Assembly: GCF_910592395.1 (NCBI RefSeq)
Contig: NC_088326.1
Location: 10,295,001 to 10,359,000, forward strand
Length of the DNA stretch: 64,000 nt
Reading direction: 5' to 3'
From: Lineus longissimus
Lineage: Eukaryota; Nemertea; Pilidiophora; Heteronemertea; Lineidae
Within the stretch, counting starts at the first letter, position 1; each line of letters begins with the position of its first letter. The position numbers and the translations under genes are program-made. This document shows, piece by piece, positions 10,393 to 19,874 of this stretch. The notes beneath the pieces were generated by a model. That model saw only the letters and a list, made by a program, of their open reading frames with translations, was not told where the DNA came from and searched no databases.

Positions 10393-10899
10393 TCATCTGG
10401 AAATATCCTTTTTTCCTGCGGGGCCACTTATCCCAAAATCTGCAATTTCTAGAATGTATACGTCCAGAGGGATTTCAAGAATAACAGGGGGTGCATTCAA
10501 TAATCTAACCTCTTTGACCATAGTTTCCCTGCTGTTAAGGGCTTCCTTGGGCTTCCATCTCTTGCAATGTGACCATGACACGAACCTACATGCATGCTTC
10601 CTCCTCCGATTATTGAAGCCAGCGATTACATCATGTTTGGAACTCAAAACAGCACATTCTGGTCTTGAACGCGAATTTATTGGTAGCCAGTATTTGAGGG
10701 ATACATCTTCACGCCGCACACCAGCATTATAAAGCCGTATAAAGGTAATGCCTAAACAAGCAAGTGAGGTGCTCTCGATTATACATATATGGAGGGCTGC
10801 AAACAAGATATTTCGATGGAAACCTCTTCTCGTTCCTGACGAATCACAGGTTTTATTATCTGAACTGGTCGTGTCCGATAAAATACTATTCGAATTCAT
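10393..10899 (-). CDS. ORF C, unit 2: unrecognised 168-residue protein
   Basis: This is the same family as 3016-3540. It begins MNSNS at the position homologous to the start chosen for unit 1. Compared with unit 1 it has a 3-base insertion and a 9-base deletion near the N terminus, both of which keep the frame. The core from RRGFHRN through VILEIP is nearly identical apart from a few substitutions (NAGVRREDV in place of DAEKRREDI). It ends at GPAGKKDISR, five residues short of unit 1. Function is unknown. Confidence 0.45.
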   Translation of the reverse strand: MNSNSILSDTTSSDNKTCDSSGTRRGFHRNILFAALHICIIESTSLACLGITFIRLYNAGVRREDVSLKYWLPINSRSRPECAVLSSKHDVIAGFNNRRRKHACRFVSWSHCKRWKPKEALNSRETMVKEVRLLNAPPVILEIPLDVYILEIADFGISGPAGKKDISR

Positions 10900-11156
10900 T
10901 TCTTTTGCTCTTAATCAATGTATGTCTCTTAGTTAGGTAGGTCCACAGTTCTAGTGGAACGAAGTGCATTTGGAAGTTTGTGTTGACACCCGATGTCCTT
11001 TGTTGGCGAGCTGATGGTAGATATGCCTGATGAATATACTCTGTTTTCACGCTTCTAAGATCTGTTCTCAATATTTAAGCCTTTATACTATATACCATGG
11101 CCTCAACGTCGATCATGTTCCAGCTTGGTGTTTGCTTTGATAAAGCACTGATTTAA

Positions 11157-11492
11157 AGCGAACTGGAACCGCCGAGCGATTTATTCAACTTTTCGACTTT
11201 CACCGCCCGAGAAAGTCAAACTTCCAACTTCCTATTCGAGTTTAGATTTGTAGCTCCGCCCCCAGTGCCCGAGCATGCGCAGTTCAATTTGTTATTATTG
11301 AGAATCATGTGAGAATCGCGTGAGTCATGCGATCTTTCATTCATGAATTTTAGTAGTAAATTCCATAGTAGTGACGTCACTGAATGATTGACAGCTAGGC
11401 GTCATGTTTCCATTCATGCCTCGTTCTGATCACCCGATACGCGGGAAATGAAAACGAGGTCATACGAACTGGCTTGGCGGTTCCAGTTCGCT
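11157..11492. mobile_element. 336-bp MITE with TTAA target duplication
   Basis: This insert is present only in unit 2. TTAA stands on each side (11153-11156 and 11493-11496). The ends are perfect inverted repeats, AGCGAACTGGAACCGCC at the left and its complement at the right. Units 4 and 5 carry the uninterrupted site with a single TTAA. There is no coding capacity. The size and TTAA duplication fit a MITE mobilised by a Kolobok or piggyBac transposase. Its ends do not match the larger TTAA element in unit 1, so that element is not its obvious partner. It interrupts the 35-codon exon relic seen intact in units 1, 3 and 6. Confidence 0.85.
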
Positions 11493-11540
11493 TTAACAAA
11501 CCGGTGACACTGGAGTATAAAGATGGGCCTGCTGTAGGTT

Positions 11541-11798
11541 GTATGTGAACATAAAACACACCAAATAAATGACACAACAGTTAAATGTGAATAGTAGTAG
11601 GACAAAGAGGGCAGGGTATGTTTAATAATTAAAGGTGACAACAACGTTCGAATAGCGGAGCTCGAAATGCGAGTGGCGGCGTTAATGGTTGCCATTATGG
11701 GGTCAAAGACAAAACATGGCTGCACTGACATTTTATCATCGGGCTTAGTTGGCCATTGCTTCTGTGCAAGATATACAAAGGTAAATCGGGGGGGGGTT
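11541..11798. other. Unit-2-specific ~260-bp segment of unknown origin
   Basis: Unit 2 has about 258 bp between two short GGTT/GTTAA matches where units 1, 3, 4, 5 and 6 are contiguous. It starts GTTGTATG just after GCTGTAG and ends in a run of G followed by GTTAAG. It could be an insertion here, or a segment lost from the other units through the short direct repeat. An intron is conceivable because it begins with GT, but the ending lacks a convincing acceptor. Confidence 0.4.
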
Positions 11799-11959
11799 AA
11801 GTCCGCGGGAGGTGATGCCTAGAGACAGAGTAAGGATGCCAGGTCCCCCCCTCTCAACACTCGGATATCGGAACGAAACCTGCCTCCGCCCCAGAGGCAG
11901 TCACTGTGGATCCAGAGGGCAATAAAAGATCCTTTTCTGAGATTGAAACCCCTTCTTAA

Positions 11960-12181
11960 TTTTTTGGAGATATCGAGGTCAAAGAAAACAGCAAACAAAA
12001 TCTTGACATCTACGAGATTATCAGGAAGAAGGTGAAGCACAAAGAACAAATATCAAAAACAAGGCAAGCTAGAAAGGATGTGTCAGGGAAGCCGCATAAC
12101 CGGGAGGATGTACTTTGTTGTCCGTCGTGGACCCGGAGAAGCCCCGTTACATGTAGGGCACTTATAGTGTGCAAATCTTGA
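11960..12181 (+). pseudogene. Exon-like open frame in block D, unit 2
   Basis: A 74-codon open stretch runs between an in-frame TAA (11957-11959) and a TGA. It encodes a strongly hydrophilic, protein-like sequence containing EVKENSKQ, LDIYEIIRKK and ARKDVSGKP. Unit 7 carries a different remnant of the same reading (around 59670-59790), with matching LDIY, IRKK and RKDVTGKP segments separated by additional residues. Units 1, 3, 5 and 6 keep shorter, interrupted versions. This looks like the relic of a plus-strand exon of an unidentified gene, on the opposite strand to genes A and C. Confidence 0.3.
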
Positions 12182-13250
12182 AGTCGTCCATTTTGTCAGG
12201 TGGAGCCCGTTACACATCCTTTATTCCTCGATTCCCATGCGTTCCTTTATCGGGTAATTGTCCGCTGTGGATGCGGTACACCGCATGTTCATCCGCTGCA
12301 TGTCAGTTGGTAGTCGGGCCTCGAGCCTCGTCCACCGGACATCAAAGAGCATGAACTGACAAGTACAGGAAGAGGAACGCACTAGTTCCGAAGAAAACGC
12401 ATGCCCAACACAAACGAACCGTACAACCAGGCGGACGTGGTTGTCTGGTGGAGTCTGTTCCAAAGTTTGTGCATGCACAAAACATACCTCCGGATGAAGA
12501 GAACCTCGCCCGACCTTGCCTAACAAGGAACGCATTCGCAGAACGAAAGACAAATAGGAAACGCATGCAAACGGACAACATCGGATTGGACTTTGCTCTC
12601 CGTTGGACGTCTGTTATCACGCAATCCGTCAAGCTGTGATCATGACTGGCGCTTCAGATCATTTTTGCATATTCAGGACCCGGAAGATCGTTCGATGCCG
12701 TCCAACATGTCCAATTCGGATAGAAATTGTTTGGCGACACCATGTAGTCCGGTGGTCACGGCGTCGTTTCTTGGCCTGGCGTGTGTCTTGATTCGTAGTT
12801 TGGATCGTAGAAACTCGATTATCTTACGAATGTCGTGTTGTCAAGATTCAGCATGTTTTAGTCATTTCATATATTGATTTCTTAAACTCCATCAATATAG
12901 CCGATGATACTGAGCTCCATTGGTTTGTGTAAAATGCTTATCGATATTGGCTATGGAATAATGAAAAACAGTACCCTACAATGCATCATATGCCTAAATT
13001 ATGATTTTAAAGATCATGAATGTACATAATGCAACACAAAAAATGTATTTGTTTCATCAATCTAAGACTGATGTATTACAACAATGTCGAAACAAAGACC
13101 AGGACGGGAAATAATGACCATCAGACAGCACATAGTGTCGCCAATGCATTGCCTATCCAGATCGAACTGGTTAAATCTTGTCATCGACCATGTGTTTGCT
13201 ATCTGGCTTGAATAGCATGTTCTTAGAGTTAACCGGTCTGACATCGGTGT

Positions 13251-13310
13251 AAATAGATCATGTAAGCAAGTCGAGCCTGCAAATAGATCATGTAAGCAAG
13301 TCGAGCCTGT
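13251..13310 (+). repeat. 30-bp tandem duplication shared with unit 7
   Basis: A 30-bp sequence beginning AAATAGATCATG and ending GAGCCTG plus one base occurs twice in succession. Unit 7 has the same duplication at 61382-61441. Units 1, 3, 4, 5 and 6 have a single copy. Confidence 0.9.
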
Positions 13311-13810
13311 TCCTTGTTTGGTGTTAATGAAATAAACGTTGGCATTGCCAATAAGTGATTGCGGGGCATTGTGCTGGATTGCGTTTTCAACCAACCTTGT
13401 GTTCTTCGCCTGTTCAAAAAAAACGAAAATGTTGTACTTGACCGCTCATGTTCTTGAACGTCTAGCATCTTCAGGTTAGGCAAATTCCCAACACACTCAT
13501 GACAAAGCTTATTTTATTGAGCATTACTGGCCACCATGTTGTCACGTCACTGTGAACCACACGTACAATAAGTGACTGGAGAGTAAGCCACGGCCATTGA
13601 TATTATTGGTTTGCTTCAGCAACTCGCGTTTCGATCAAAGGGTAATATTTTCTTTTTCTTTTTTTTCGCTTTGAAACGCCTTATATACAGTTTTTAAGAA
13701 CCCATGTTTTGATTAGTAAGACTCTTCATAGTGTCCTTCGATATGATTTCCTATAGATTATTTGGAAGACTATTCCAATCCTTGGTTGTTGCTGCATCAA
13801 AGCTGCGGTC

Positions 13811-13981
13811 AGGGAATAACGACCACCCAGTTCTATGTAAAACTTCAACTGATTTATTACTAGACTCGAGTCAGAATGAACATGTGATATAGTTACATAA
13901 TTCAGAAATACATGTTTCTAAAAGACATTCAATAACTCCAATAGACCAGCTATTGGCGGTGACTATAATCTGTTCCCAACA
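13811..13981 (-). repeat. BEL/Pao 3' LTR, truncated
   Basis: 171 bp identical to 19704-19874. In element orientation it starts TGTTGGGAACAG but stops at ...TTATTCCCT, 22 bases before the CCCCGACA end present in the 5' LTR. Host sequence homologous to 61942 in unit 7 follows at once. Confidence 0.9.
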
Positions 13982-14321
13982 TTACTCCCGGGCGGGAAGT
14001 GACTGGAACATAAACTAATAATTGGGTGAAACGTACATCAAAATACAATGATGTTATGAAATGGCAAACTATTTTTTTGATTTTCTCAAACATACAAACA
14101 TTGAATAAATCGAATTGAGTGACTAGATTCAAACGCAACCAAATGTGAAAGAATGATTAAAACCATCGAAGTATGTAGCAAAGATGAAATGCGTAAACAA
14201 CAGATAAAATGAATCAAAATATTGACACTAGAAACAGTTGACCGTTTAAGATTATGTCATGTCATCAAAACACTCAGGTCAGTATTCAAAATGTTCAGCT
14301 CAATAAAGGCATGAAATCCAT
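13982..14321. other. BEL/Pao 3' untranslated region and polypurine tract
   Basis: This is the stretch between the integrase C-terminal frame and the 3' LTR. The bases adjoining the LTR read, on the minus strand, CCCGGGAGTAA, a plausible polypurine tract for plus-strand priming. The rest is AT-rich with no ORF worth reporting. Confidence 0.5.
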
Positions 14322-14771
14322 TTACGGATCGGACATAAGTGCAATGCGTCGGCGCGCTTCAATGGCGGCTTGTCTAACAGGCCTGTGCTCAGCTGCACAC
14401 TCGGAATTGTCTGACAAAGGAACACGCGAGTTGTGTTCAATAGGCCTCGATAATGTCTCGCCATTGTTGGTTTCCAAAGGATACAATTTGGTTATCGGGC
14501 GGTTTGTCTGACCACGGCTTGTTTTGATGTCTACAGAACGCACTAAACCATCATTACCGCGATTCAATCTCAACACACGCGCAAGTTGCCACTTTACACG
14601 TGGTACGCAGTCTTCATGAATGAGCACTATGTCCCCAACTTGAATCTGATTTTGCGTAATGCCCTTACCACAATTGCGATCTCTTTCACGTAAAGCCGCT
14701 AGGTACTCTTGTGACCACCGGTTCCAAAACTGTGCTTGCACACTGGCCATCAACACAGCGCGTCGTTGCAA
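14322..14771 (-). CDS. BEL/Pao integrase C-terminal region (DUF5641), out of frame with pol
   Basis: This frame carries FWNRWSQEYL, then VGDIVLIHEDCVPRVKWQLARV and the SVDIKTSRG-type tail that follow the integrase core in BEL/Pao elements (the DUF5641 region, which has an SH3-like fold and is thought to bind DNA). In intact family members it is continuous with pol. Here it overlaps the end of the 1630-codon frame by 22 bases in another phase. The overlap contains a short CAGT tandem repeat, and a change in its copy number would explain the shift. The listed start is only the first in-frame Met. Programmed frameshifting at this site is not known for the family, so I read this as an inactivating indel or a sequence error. 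Confidence 0.8.
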   Translation of the reverse strand: MQRRAVLMASVQAQFWNRWSQEYLAALRERDRNCGKGITQNQIQVGDIVLIHEDCVPRVKWQLARVLRLNRGNDGLVRSVDIKTSRGQTNRPITKLYPLETNNGETLSRPIEHNSRVPLSDNSECAAEHRPVRQAAIEARRRIALMSDP

Positions 14772-17700
14772 TATTCTGACTGACTGCCAAACGTTGGGTC
14801 ACGCAACTCATCAGTATCGTACAACTCATGAGGAACAGTAGACAGTGGTCTACCATGTAAAAAATGCGATGGCGTAAGCGGTTGTAAATCATCAGTATCT
14901 GAGGACAGGTATGTGATCGGTCGGTCATTGAGTATGGCCTCAATCTCGGTGAGGACAGTCTGTAACTCATCAAGCGTTAAGAAACGGCGGCCCAGCACCT
15001 TTTTCAAGGCTGTCTTTGTCAACCCAATCAACCGTTCCCAAAAACCACCGTACCAAGGTGCCCGTTTCGGTATGAACAACCATTCAACACGGCGGTTAGC
15101 TAAATAGGTTTTAACTGATTCAGATTCAAACAACTGCTTGAGTTCTGCAGCCGCAGAGAGATAGGTTGACGCATTGTCAGAAATAATTTTGCTCGGAAGC
15201 GATCTCCGGGCGGCAAAACGTCTGAACGCACGAAGGAATGTTCCAACTGAGAGATCAGTAACAAGTTCCAGATGAACGGCTCTGATAACGGCGCATGTAA
15301 AGAGGCACACGTACGCCTTCGATTCTGAGTGTTCGTTTCGTATGAATAAAGCACCACTGAAATCTACACCAGTCACAGTAAATGGGGGTGCCTTAAGTAG
15401 TCTCGACGCTTGTAATGGTGGTGGAATAGGTGACCTATATGGTTTCCCCATAACCCTCTTGCAAGTGACACACTGCCGTAACAACGATTTTACGCGCTGT
15501 CTAATGTTGGTAATCCAGAAACGCTGGCGAATATGCGTGATAGTAGATTGTAATCCTGAATGAAGAACGTTCGTATGTGCATTCCAAATGATAAGTTCCG
15601 CGAATCGATGTCTAGATGGAATCAGAATCGGAAATTTCGTTCCGTAGTCAATAGGCGCGTTATGCAATCGTCCGCCTGCGCGTAATATTCCATCGTTGTC
15701 AAGAAATAACCGAAGTTGTTTCACGAGTGGACCTGCTGTCCTACGTTTTGACATTAACGTCTTGATCTCATCTCCGTAGCTCTGACGTTGAACATGTTTA
15801 ATCCACATTGTTTCTGCGTCTTGAATTTCACCTGCCGTGAGCGGTCCAACGTTTTGTAGTTGGGGATTTTTTTTCGCATTTGCAACAAATCTGAGTACGA
15901 GAGCACTGATGCGCAACAGTTTCGTATACGAACTGTAACGTTCGGGGTCGATTACGTTGGTGATGCGCATGTCTACATCAGGTTCACCGACTGCGTTGGT
16001 TACAATGACGACCGGATCACGATCAGCGTTGTCAGTATCCATTGTATGTGATTTACCATCGAATAGCTCGCATTGTGGCCACTCAGAAGTTCTAAGCCAG
16101 TGTGGACCGTTCCACCAGAGTATGGCGTTTTGAAGATCTGATGCATTCATTCCCCGAGTAAGAATATCGGCAGGGTTATCCTTTGTGGGACAGTATTTGA
16201 ATCTGGTTATGACTTGGCAAGCACGTATTTCTCTTACACGGTTCTCAACGAATAAAGGCAGCTTTTTCTCACTGTGTATCCAGTGTAGAACTATCTGACT
16301 GTCCGACCAAAGGAATGCATGTTCAATGTTGATCAGTGGTTTGAGGTTTCTGTGAAGATAGTTCAGTAAACGTGATCCGATTAAAGCGGCCATTAGCTCT
16401 AATCTAGGCAGCGAGATGGGTTTGATCGGCGCAACCCGAGTTTTTGCCATCACAAGTGAAGTGCATCCGCCACATTTCAAATATGCAACAGCCCCGTAGG
16501 CCTTTGGGCTCGCGTCTGCAAATACATGAAGCTTATACAAATCGTTGCTAGTGTTTTGACAATCGAAGTATTTGCGATCAATGGCACATGATTGTGTCAC
16601 GGTTGACAGCTCCTGACTCAACCTTCTCCAAGTATGGTTAAGCTCGTCCGGCAGCGGTTCGTCCCAATCTAACTTGTGTGTCCATAGCTCTTGTGTAAAT
16701 ATCTTAGCCATAACATGTACTGGAGACAGAAGTCCAGGTGGATCGTATATACTGCTAGTAACTTGAACAACTTCACGTTTTGTCACCAGATTGTCTATTG
16801 AAGGTTCAATTTTCCGCTTTGAATATCGCAGAATGTCCTGTTCAGTATCCCAGTCTAGTCCAAGCACATTGGCAATTCGATCTGGGTTGTAAACGTTGTC
16901 TGCTTCAGCCAATTTCCGAAGTTCAGGGCAATTGGACGACCATGCTCGGAGATTGAATCCACCAGATTTCATTACCTTTCTGGATTCCTGGTAGTATTTC
17001 ACAGTGTCATGTGTGCTTTCAGCTCCACTCGCTACATTGTCAACATAGATATTGTCCTTCATATCGGCTGCAACTGGGGATTCGTGTTTGTCTAAGTGTG
17101 ACCTGACAGTGGCGTTTAGAATAAAAGGTGAGCACACTGCTCCGAAAAGCACCACTTTAAACTGGTACACCTTGAAGGCACTGTTTGGGTCGTTACTATC
17201 CGTCAACCACAGAAATTTTGTAAACTTCCGATCCTCTGCGTCAAGCCCAACGTTCAGAAACGCCTTTTCAATGTCAGTTGCTAGAGCGTAGTGATGTAGG
17301 CGAAATCTAACAAGGATTGCAGCAAGATCGTTCTGAAGTGGCGGTCCCGTCTCTAAACAGTCATTAAGGCTAGCTCCTTCACCAACTTTACAGCTACAGT
17401 CGTATACTATTCTTATTGGAGTTGTAGCTGAATCTTTCTTGACTGGCCTATGTGGGAGATAGTGACCACAGGTTACATCATCTATGGGAACTTCTTCAAT
17501 GAAGTCACGTCTGGTTTGATCCTGGATAATGTCATTGTACATCTTGCGTAAGTCGGGTGATAGCTTTCGAATCATATTTCGTGTACGTCGCACGCACACG
17601 TCATAATTCGTTGGCAAGGGTGGATATTCTGCTTTCCACGGAAGTCTTGCAATGTAGCCATTGTCCTCAAACCGTAAATGCGTTTCACAGTATGACTCAA

Positions 17701-19642
17701 AATCCATTGACTTGCATAGGTCAGATGGGTCATCTTTGATACCTATCGTTTCTAAATCCCAATATTCCTGAAGTTTGGTTTTCTCATCGAGAATATTAGT
17801 AGCTATGTGTAGTATCGTAGTGTTCGATTCATGAGATTCCTTGTATATCGGGCCAGAGAGTAAGTAACCGAGCTTGGACTGCACTGCAGTGGGTCCAGGG
17901 CCTCGTATTACGTGATCCATCATGAAATCCCAATAGAAATCGGCCCCGATGAGAACCGATATCTCGAACGAATCCACATTGGAAACTGGATGAGCGAAAG
18001 GTAATTCCCGTAGGTGAGGTAAATCCAAGAGTGAAGCATTAACGAAGTTTTTGATGGGAGCGGAAATTTTCGGAACTACAAGTGCTGAAATATCCATCTT
18101 TCCACCGGTGATCGTATGCACTGCGAATGACACCTTATCGTAGGATTTAACATGAAAAGGTTTGCCACCGAATGCAGCAAGTTTAATTTTCTGCGATCCC
18201 TCTGGCGTGATATCCAACTTTCGTGCGAAATCCTTCGTTATAAACGATCGTGTTGCGCCTTCGTCGAAAAGTATCGTCGCTGTATAAGTATTTGATCCAG
18301 AAAAGATTTCAGCAACGGCTGTTTTCAGTAAAACTGTTCCCGACTTCGACAAACCGTCAACATTGACGTCACCTGCTGACACCGACTTAGCGTGAACGTG
18401 CGTCGTATTTCGACAGGCTTTAACTCCGTTATCCGTACACGTAGTTGATTGCGTCACTAATGTTTCGGATCCCGTATTGGTTGACCTACAGAGGGACGTG
18501 TGATGTTTCCGACTACAGTGGCGACATGTTCGTTTCGACTTACAGTCCTTTATTTTGTGATTGCCAAGGCAGTTAAAGCAAAGACGATCTCGCTTTACGA
18601 TTTGTTGACGTTTGTCATGATCTATTACTGTCTTGCAATTCACCGAATTATGTGAAGCGTCCTTACAGAATGCGCATGTATTATGAAACGGTTTAGTATC
18701 CGTATGGAAAGCTGCAGTTGAAGACGAGATAGCACTGGGAGTTGTGTAACTGGTCACATTTCCTTCTTCAATAGCTTCGATTTCTTTCAAAAGATTCTTT
18801 CGTAAGTCTTTCAACTTCCAATCACTACTACCGTGGGTTCTTGCCAATTGTTGTCGAATAGATCCTGGAAGCTTCTCAAGGACGATAGGTACTAACAGGT
18901 CACCGTAGGTATTCTCTGACTTTCCCAGGGTATCTAATCCACGAATAAGAATTTCAAGAGTGTCATAGAAGTGACGTAATCCAGTGAATTCACCACTTGG
19001 CTTAGGGAGGTCCCATAAAGCTTTCATGTATGCACTAGAAAGTTTATGCGGTTGTCCGTAACGGTTTCGTAATAGTTCCAGGGCGTGTGCATAGTTTGCA
19101 TTAGTTAATGCTAGTCCTTGAATAACACGAGTTGCTTCTCCTGTAAGCTGAGCCTTTAGGTACTGGAATTTATGGAAACCGTCTAAGTCTGGGTCACTAT
19201 GCACCGATGCTGCGAAACTGTCATAAAAGCTCTGCCACTTGAGTAAATCCCCATCGAATGACGCTAGGCTTAGTTTAGGAAGTCGGACGGTCTTCGCCTT
19301 CGGTGGTACAACTGCGGGAGTGGGCGTTGGCTTTTTTTTGTGTGTTTGTCTCTCAATATGTCTTTTGAGTTTCAGGAGGTATTCCTCAACTTCAGCGTTA
19401 TGGTCGTCAGCCTCTACGATTACCTCTGCTACGTCGTCGTCCTTAGTAATTTCAAGCAGCTCAGCATCTAACTTCTTAACTTGCTCGAATGCCTTAGTTA
19501 TATGTTGTTCGACTGCTGTGAGTTGATCTAGATGGTCTTCTGTTAATTCTATACTGGTGATCGTTTCGGCTTTCGTGATGGACTTCGAGATTTGTCCGCG
19601 GTACGCGCCTCTTGACTTGCGAATTCTAGTGTGCGTTGCCAT
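14750..19642 (-). CDS. BEL/Pao gag-pol polyprotein, C-terminally frameshifted
   Basis: 1630 residues. Residues 30-100: charged, probably coiled-coil. About 118-290: DUF1759 gag-like domain. Zinc knuckles at 323-336, 355-367 and 373-385. About 455-470: protease active region FDEGATRSF, with DEG where many retroviral-type proteases have D[ST]G. About 740-870: reverse transcriptase with ATDIEKAFLN and YVDN at 866-869. RNase H with Asp1043, Glu1082, Asp1114 and Asp1159. Integrase zinc region with His1356, His1361, Cys1391 and Cys1394. Integrase core Asp1427, Asp1489 and Glu1536. All catalytic residues expected for RNase H and integrase are present. YVDN in place of YVDD occurs, as I recall, in other Pao elements and need not be inactivating. 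The last ten or so residues are out of phase; the true C terminus is the frame at 14322-14771. Confidence 0.95.
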   Translation of the reverse strand: MATHTRIRKSRGAYRGQISKSITKAETITSIELTEDHLDQLTAVEQHITKAFEQVKKLDAELLEITKDDDVAEVIVEADDHNAEVEEYLLKLKRHIERQTHKKKPTPTPAVVPPKAKTVRLPKLSLASFDGDLLKWQSFYDSFAASVHSDPDLDGFHKFQYLKAQLTGEATRVIQGLALTNANYAHALELLRNRYGQPHKLSSAYMKALWDLPKPSGEFTGLRHFYDTLEILIRGLDTLGKSENTYGDLLVPIVLEKLPGSIRQQLARTHGSSDWKLKDLRKNLLKEIEAIEEGNVTSYTTPSAISSSTAAFHTDTKPFHNTCAFCKDASHNSVNCKTVIDHDKRQQIVKRDRLCFNCLGNHKIKDCKSKRTCRHCSRKHHTSLCRSTNTGSETLVTQSTTCTDNGVKACRNTTHVHAKSVSAGDVNVDGLSKSGTVLLKTAVAEIFSGSNTYTATILFDEGATRSFITKDFARKLDITPEGSQKIKLAAFGGKPFHVKSYDKVSFAVHTITGGKMDISALVVPKISAPIKNFVNASLLDLPHLRELPFAHPVSNVDSFEISVLIGADFYWDFMMDHVIRGPGPTAVQSKLGYLLSGPIYKESHESNTTILHIATNILDEKTKLQEYWDLETIGIKDDPSDLCKSMDFESYCETHLRFEDNGYIARLPWKAEYPPLPTNYDVCVRRTRNMIRKLSPDLRKMYNDIIQDQTRRDFIEEVPIDDVTCGHYLPHRPVKKDSATTPIRIVYDCSCKVGEGASLNDCLETGPPLQNDLAAILVRFRLHHYALATDIEKAFLNVGLDAEDRKFTKFLWLTDSNDPNSAFKVYQFKVVLFGAVCSPFILNATVRSHLDKHESPVAADMKDNIYVDNVASGAESTHDTVKYYQESRKVMKSGGFNLRAWSSNCPELRKLAEADNVYNPDRIANVLGLDWDTEQDILRYSKRKIEPSIDNLVTKREVVQVTSSIYDPPGLLSPVHVMAKIFTQELWTHKLDWDEPLPDELNHTWRRLSQELSTVTQSCAIDRKYFDCQNTSNDLYKLHVFADASPKAYGAVAYLKCGGCTSLVMAKTRVAPIKPISLPRLELMAALIGSRLLNYLHRNLKPLINIEHAFLWSDSQIVLHWIHSEKKLPLFVENRVREIRACQVITRFKYCPTKDNPADILTRGMNASDLQNAILWWNGPHWLRTSEWPQCELFDGKSHTMDTDNADRDPVVIVTNAVGEPDVDMRITNVIDPERYSSYTKLLRISALVLRFVANAKKNPQLQNVGPLTAGEIQDAETMWIKHVQRQSYGDEIKTLMSKRRTAGPLVKQLRLFLDNDGILRAGGRLHNAPIDYGTKFPILIPSRHRFAELIIWNAHTNVLHSGLQSTITHIRQRFWITNIRQRVKSLLRQCVTCKRVMGKPYRSPIPPPLQASRLLKAPPFTVTGVDFSGALFIRNEHSESKAYVCLFTCAVIRAVHLELVTDLSVGTFLRAFRRFAARRSLPSKIISDNASTYLSAAAELKQLFESESVKTYLANRRVEWLFIPKRAPWYGGFWERLIGLTKTALKKVLGRRFLTLDELQTVLTEIEAILNDRPITYLSSDTDDLQPLTPSHFLHGRPLSTVPHELYDTDELRDPTFGSQSEYCNDALC

Positions 19643-19660
19643 CTTCGAGAGAGAGTCCTG

Positions 19661-19678
19661 GACCTAGTCACGGCACCA
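19661..19678 (-). promoter_or_regulatory. BEL/Pao primer-binding site
   Basis: Three bases inside the 5' LTR the minus strand reads TGGTGCCGTGACTAGGTC. It begins with TGG, complementary to the CCA end of a tRNA, as expected for a tRNA primer-binding site. I cannot assign the tRNA by eye. Confidence 0.7.
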
Positions 19679-19681
19679 AAA

Positions 19682-19874
19682 TGTCGGGGATGCCCAGGTT
19701 CTAAGGGAATAACGACCACCCAGTTCTATGTAAAACTTCAACTGATTTATTACTAGACTCGAGTCAGAATGAACATGTGATATAGTTACATAATTCAGAA
19801 ATACATGTTTCTAAAAGACATTCAATAACTCCAATAGACCAGCTATTGGCGGTGACTATAATCTGTTCCCAACA
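19682..19874 (-). repeat. BEL/Pao 5' LTR, complete
   Basis: 193 bp, TG...CA on both strands, starting TGTTGGGAACAG and ending CCCCGACA in element orientation. It should contain the element promoter and polyadenylation signals, but I cannot place a TATA box or AATAAA with confidence. Host sequence beginning ATAGGAT follows, matching 62080 onward in unit 7. Confidence 0.9.

Larger units (their letters stand above)
13811..19874 (-). mobile_element. BEL/Pao LTR retrotransposon, near full length and recent
   Basis: This 6.06-kb element lies on the minus strand. In transcription order: 5' LTR 19874-19682, a primer-binding site at about 19678-19661, a 1630-codon gag-pol frame, an out-of-frame integrase C terminus (14771-14322), a short purine tract next to the 3' LTR, and the 3' LTR 13981-13811. 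The LTRs are identical over their shared 171 bp, implying recent insertion. Domain order (DUF1759 gag region, zinc knuckles, protease, RT, RNase H, integrase, DUF5641) places it in BEL/Pao. No target duplication is visible. Comparison with unit 7 shows the last 22 bases of the 3' LTR and about 137 bp of adjoining host DNA are missing. Confidence 0.95.

Noticed and set aside
18000-18300. DEG in the BEL protease and YVDN in the reverse transcriptase as inactivating mutations.
   Set aside because: As far as I recall these variants occur in other Pao-type elements, and the rest of the polyprotein is intact. The frame break near 14760 is the clearer defect.
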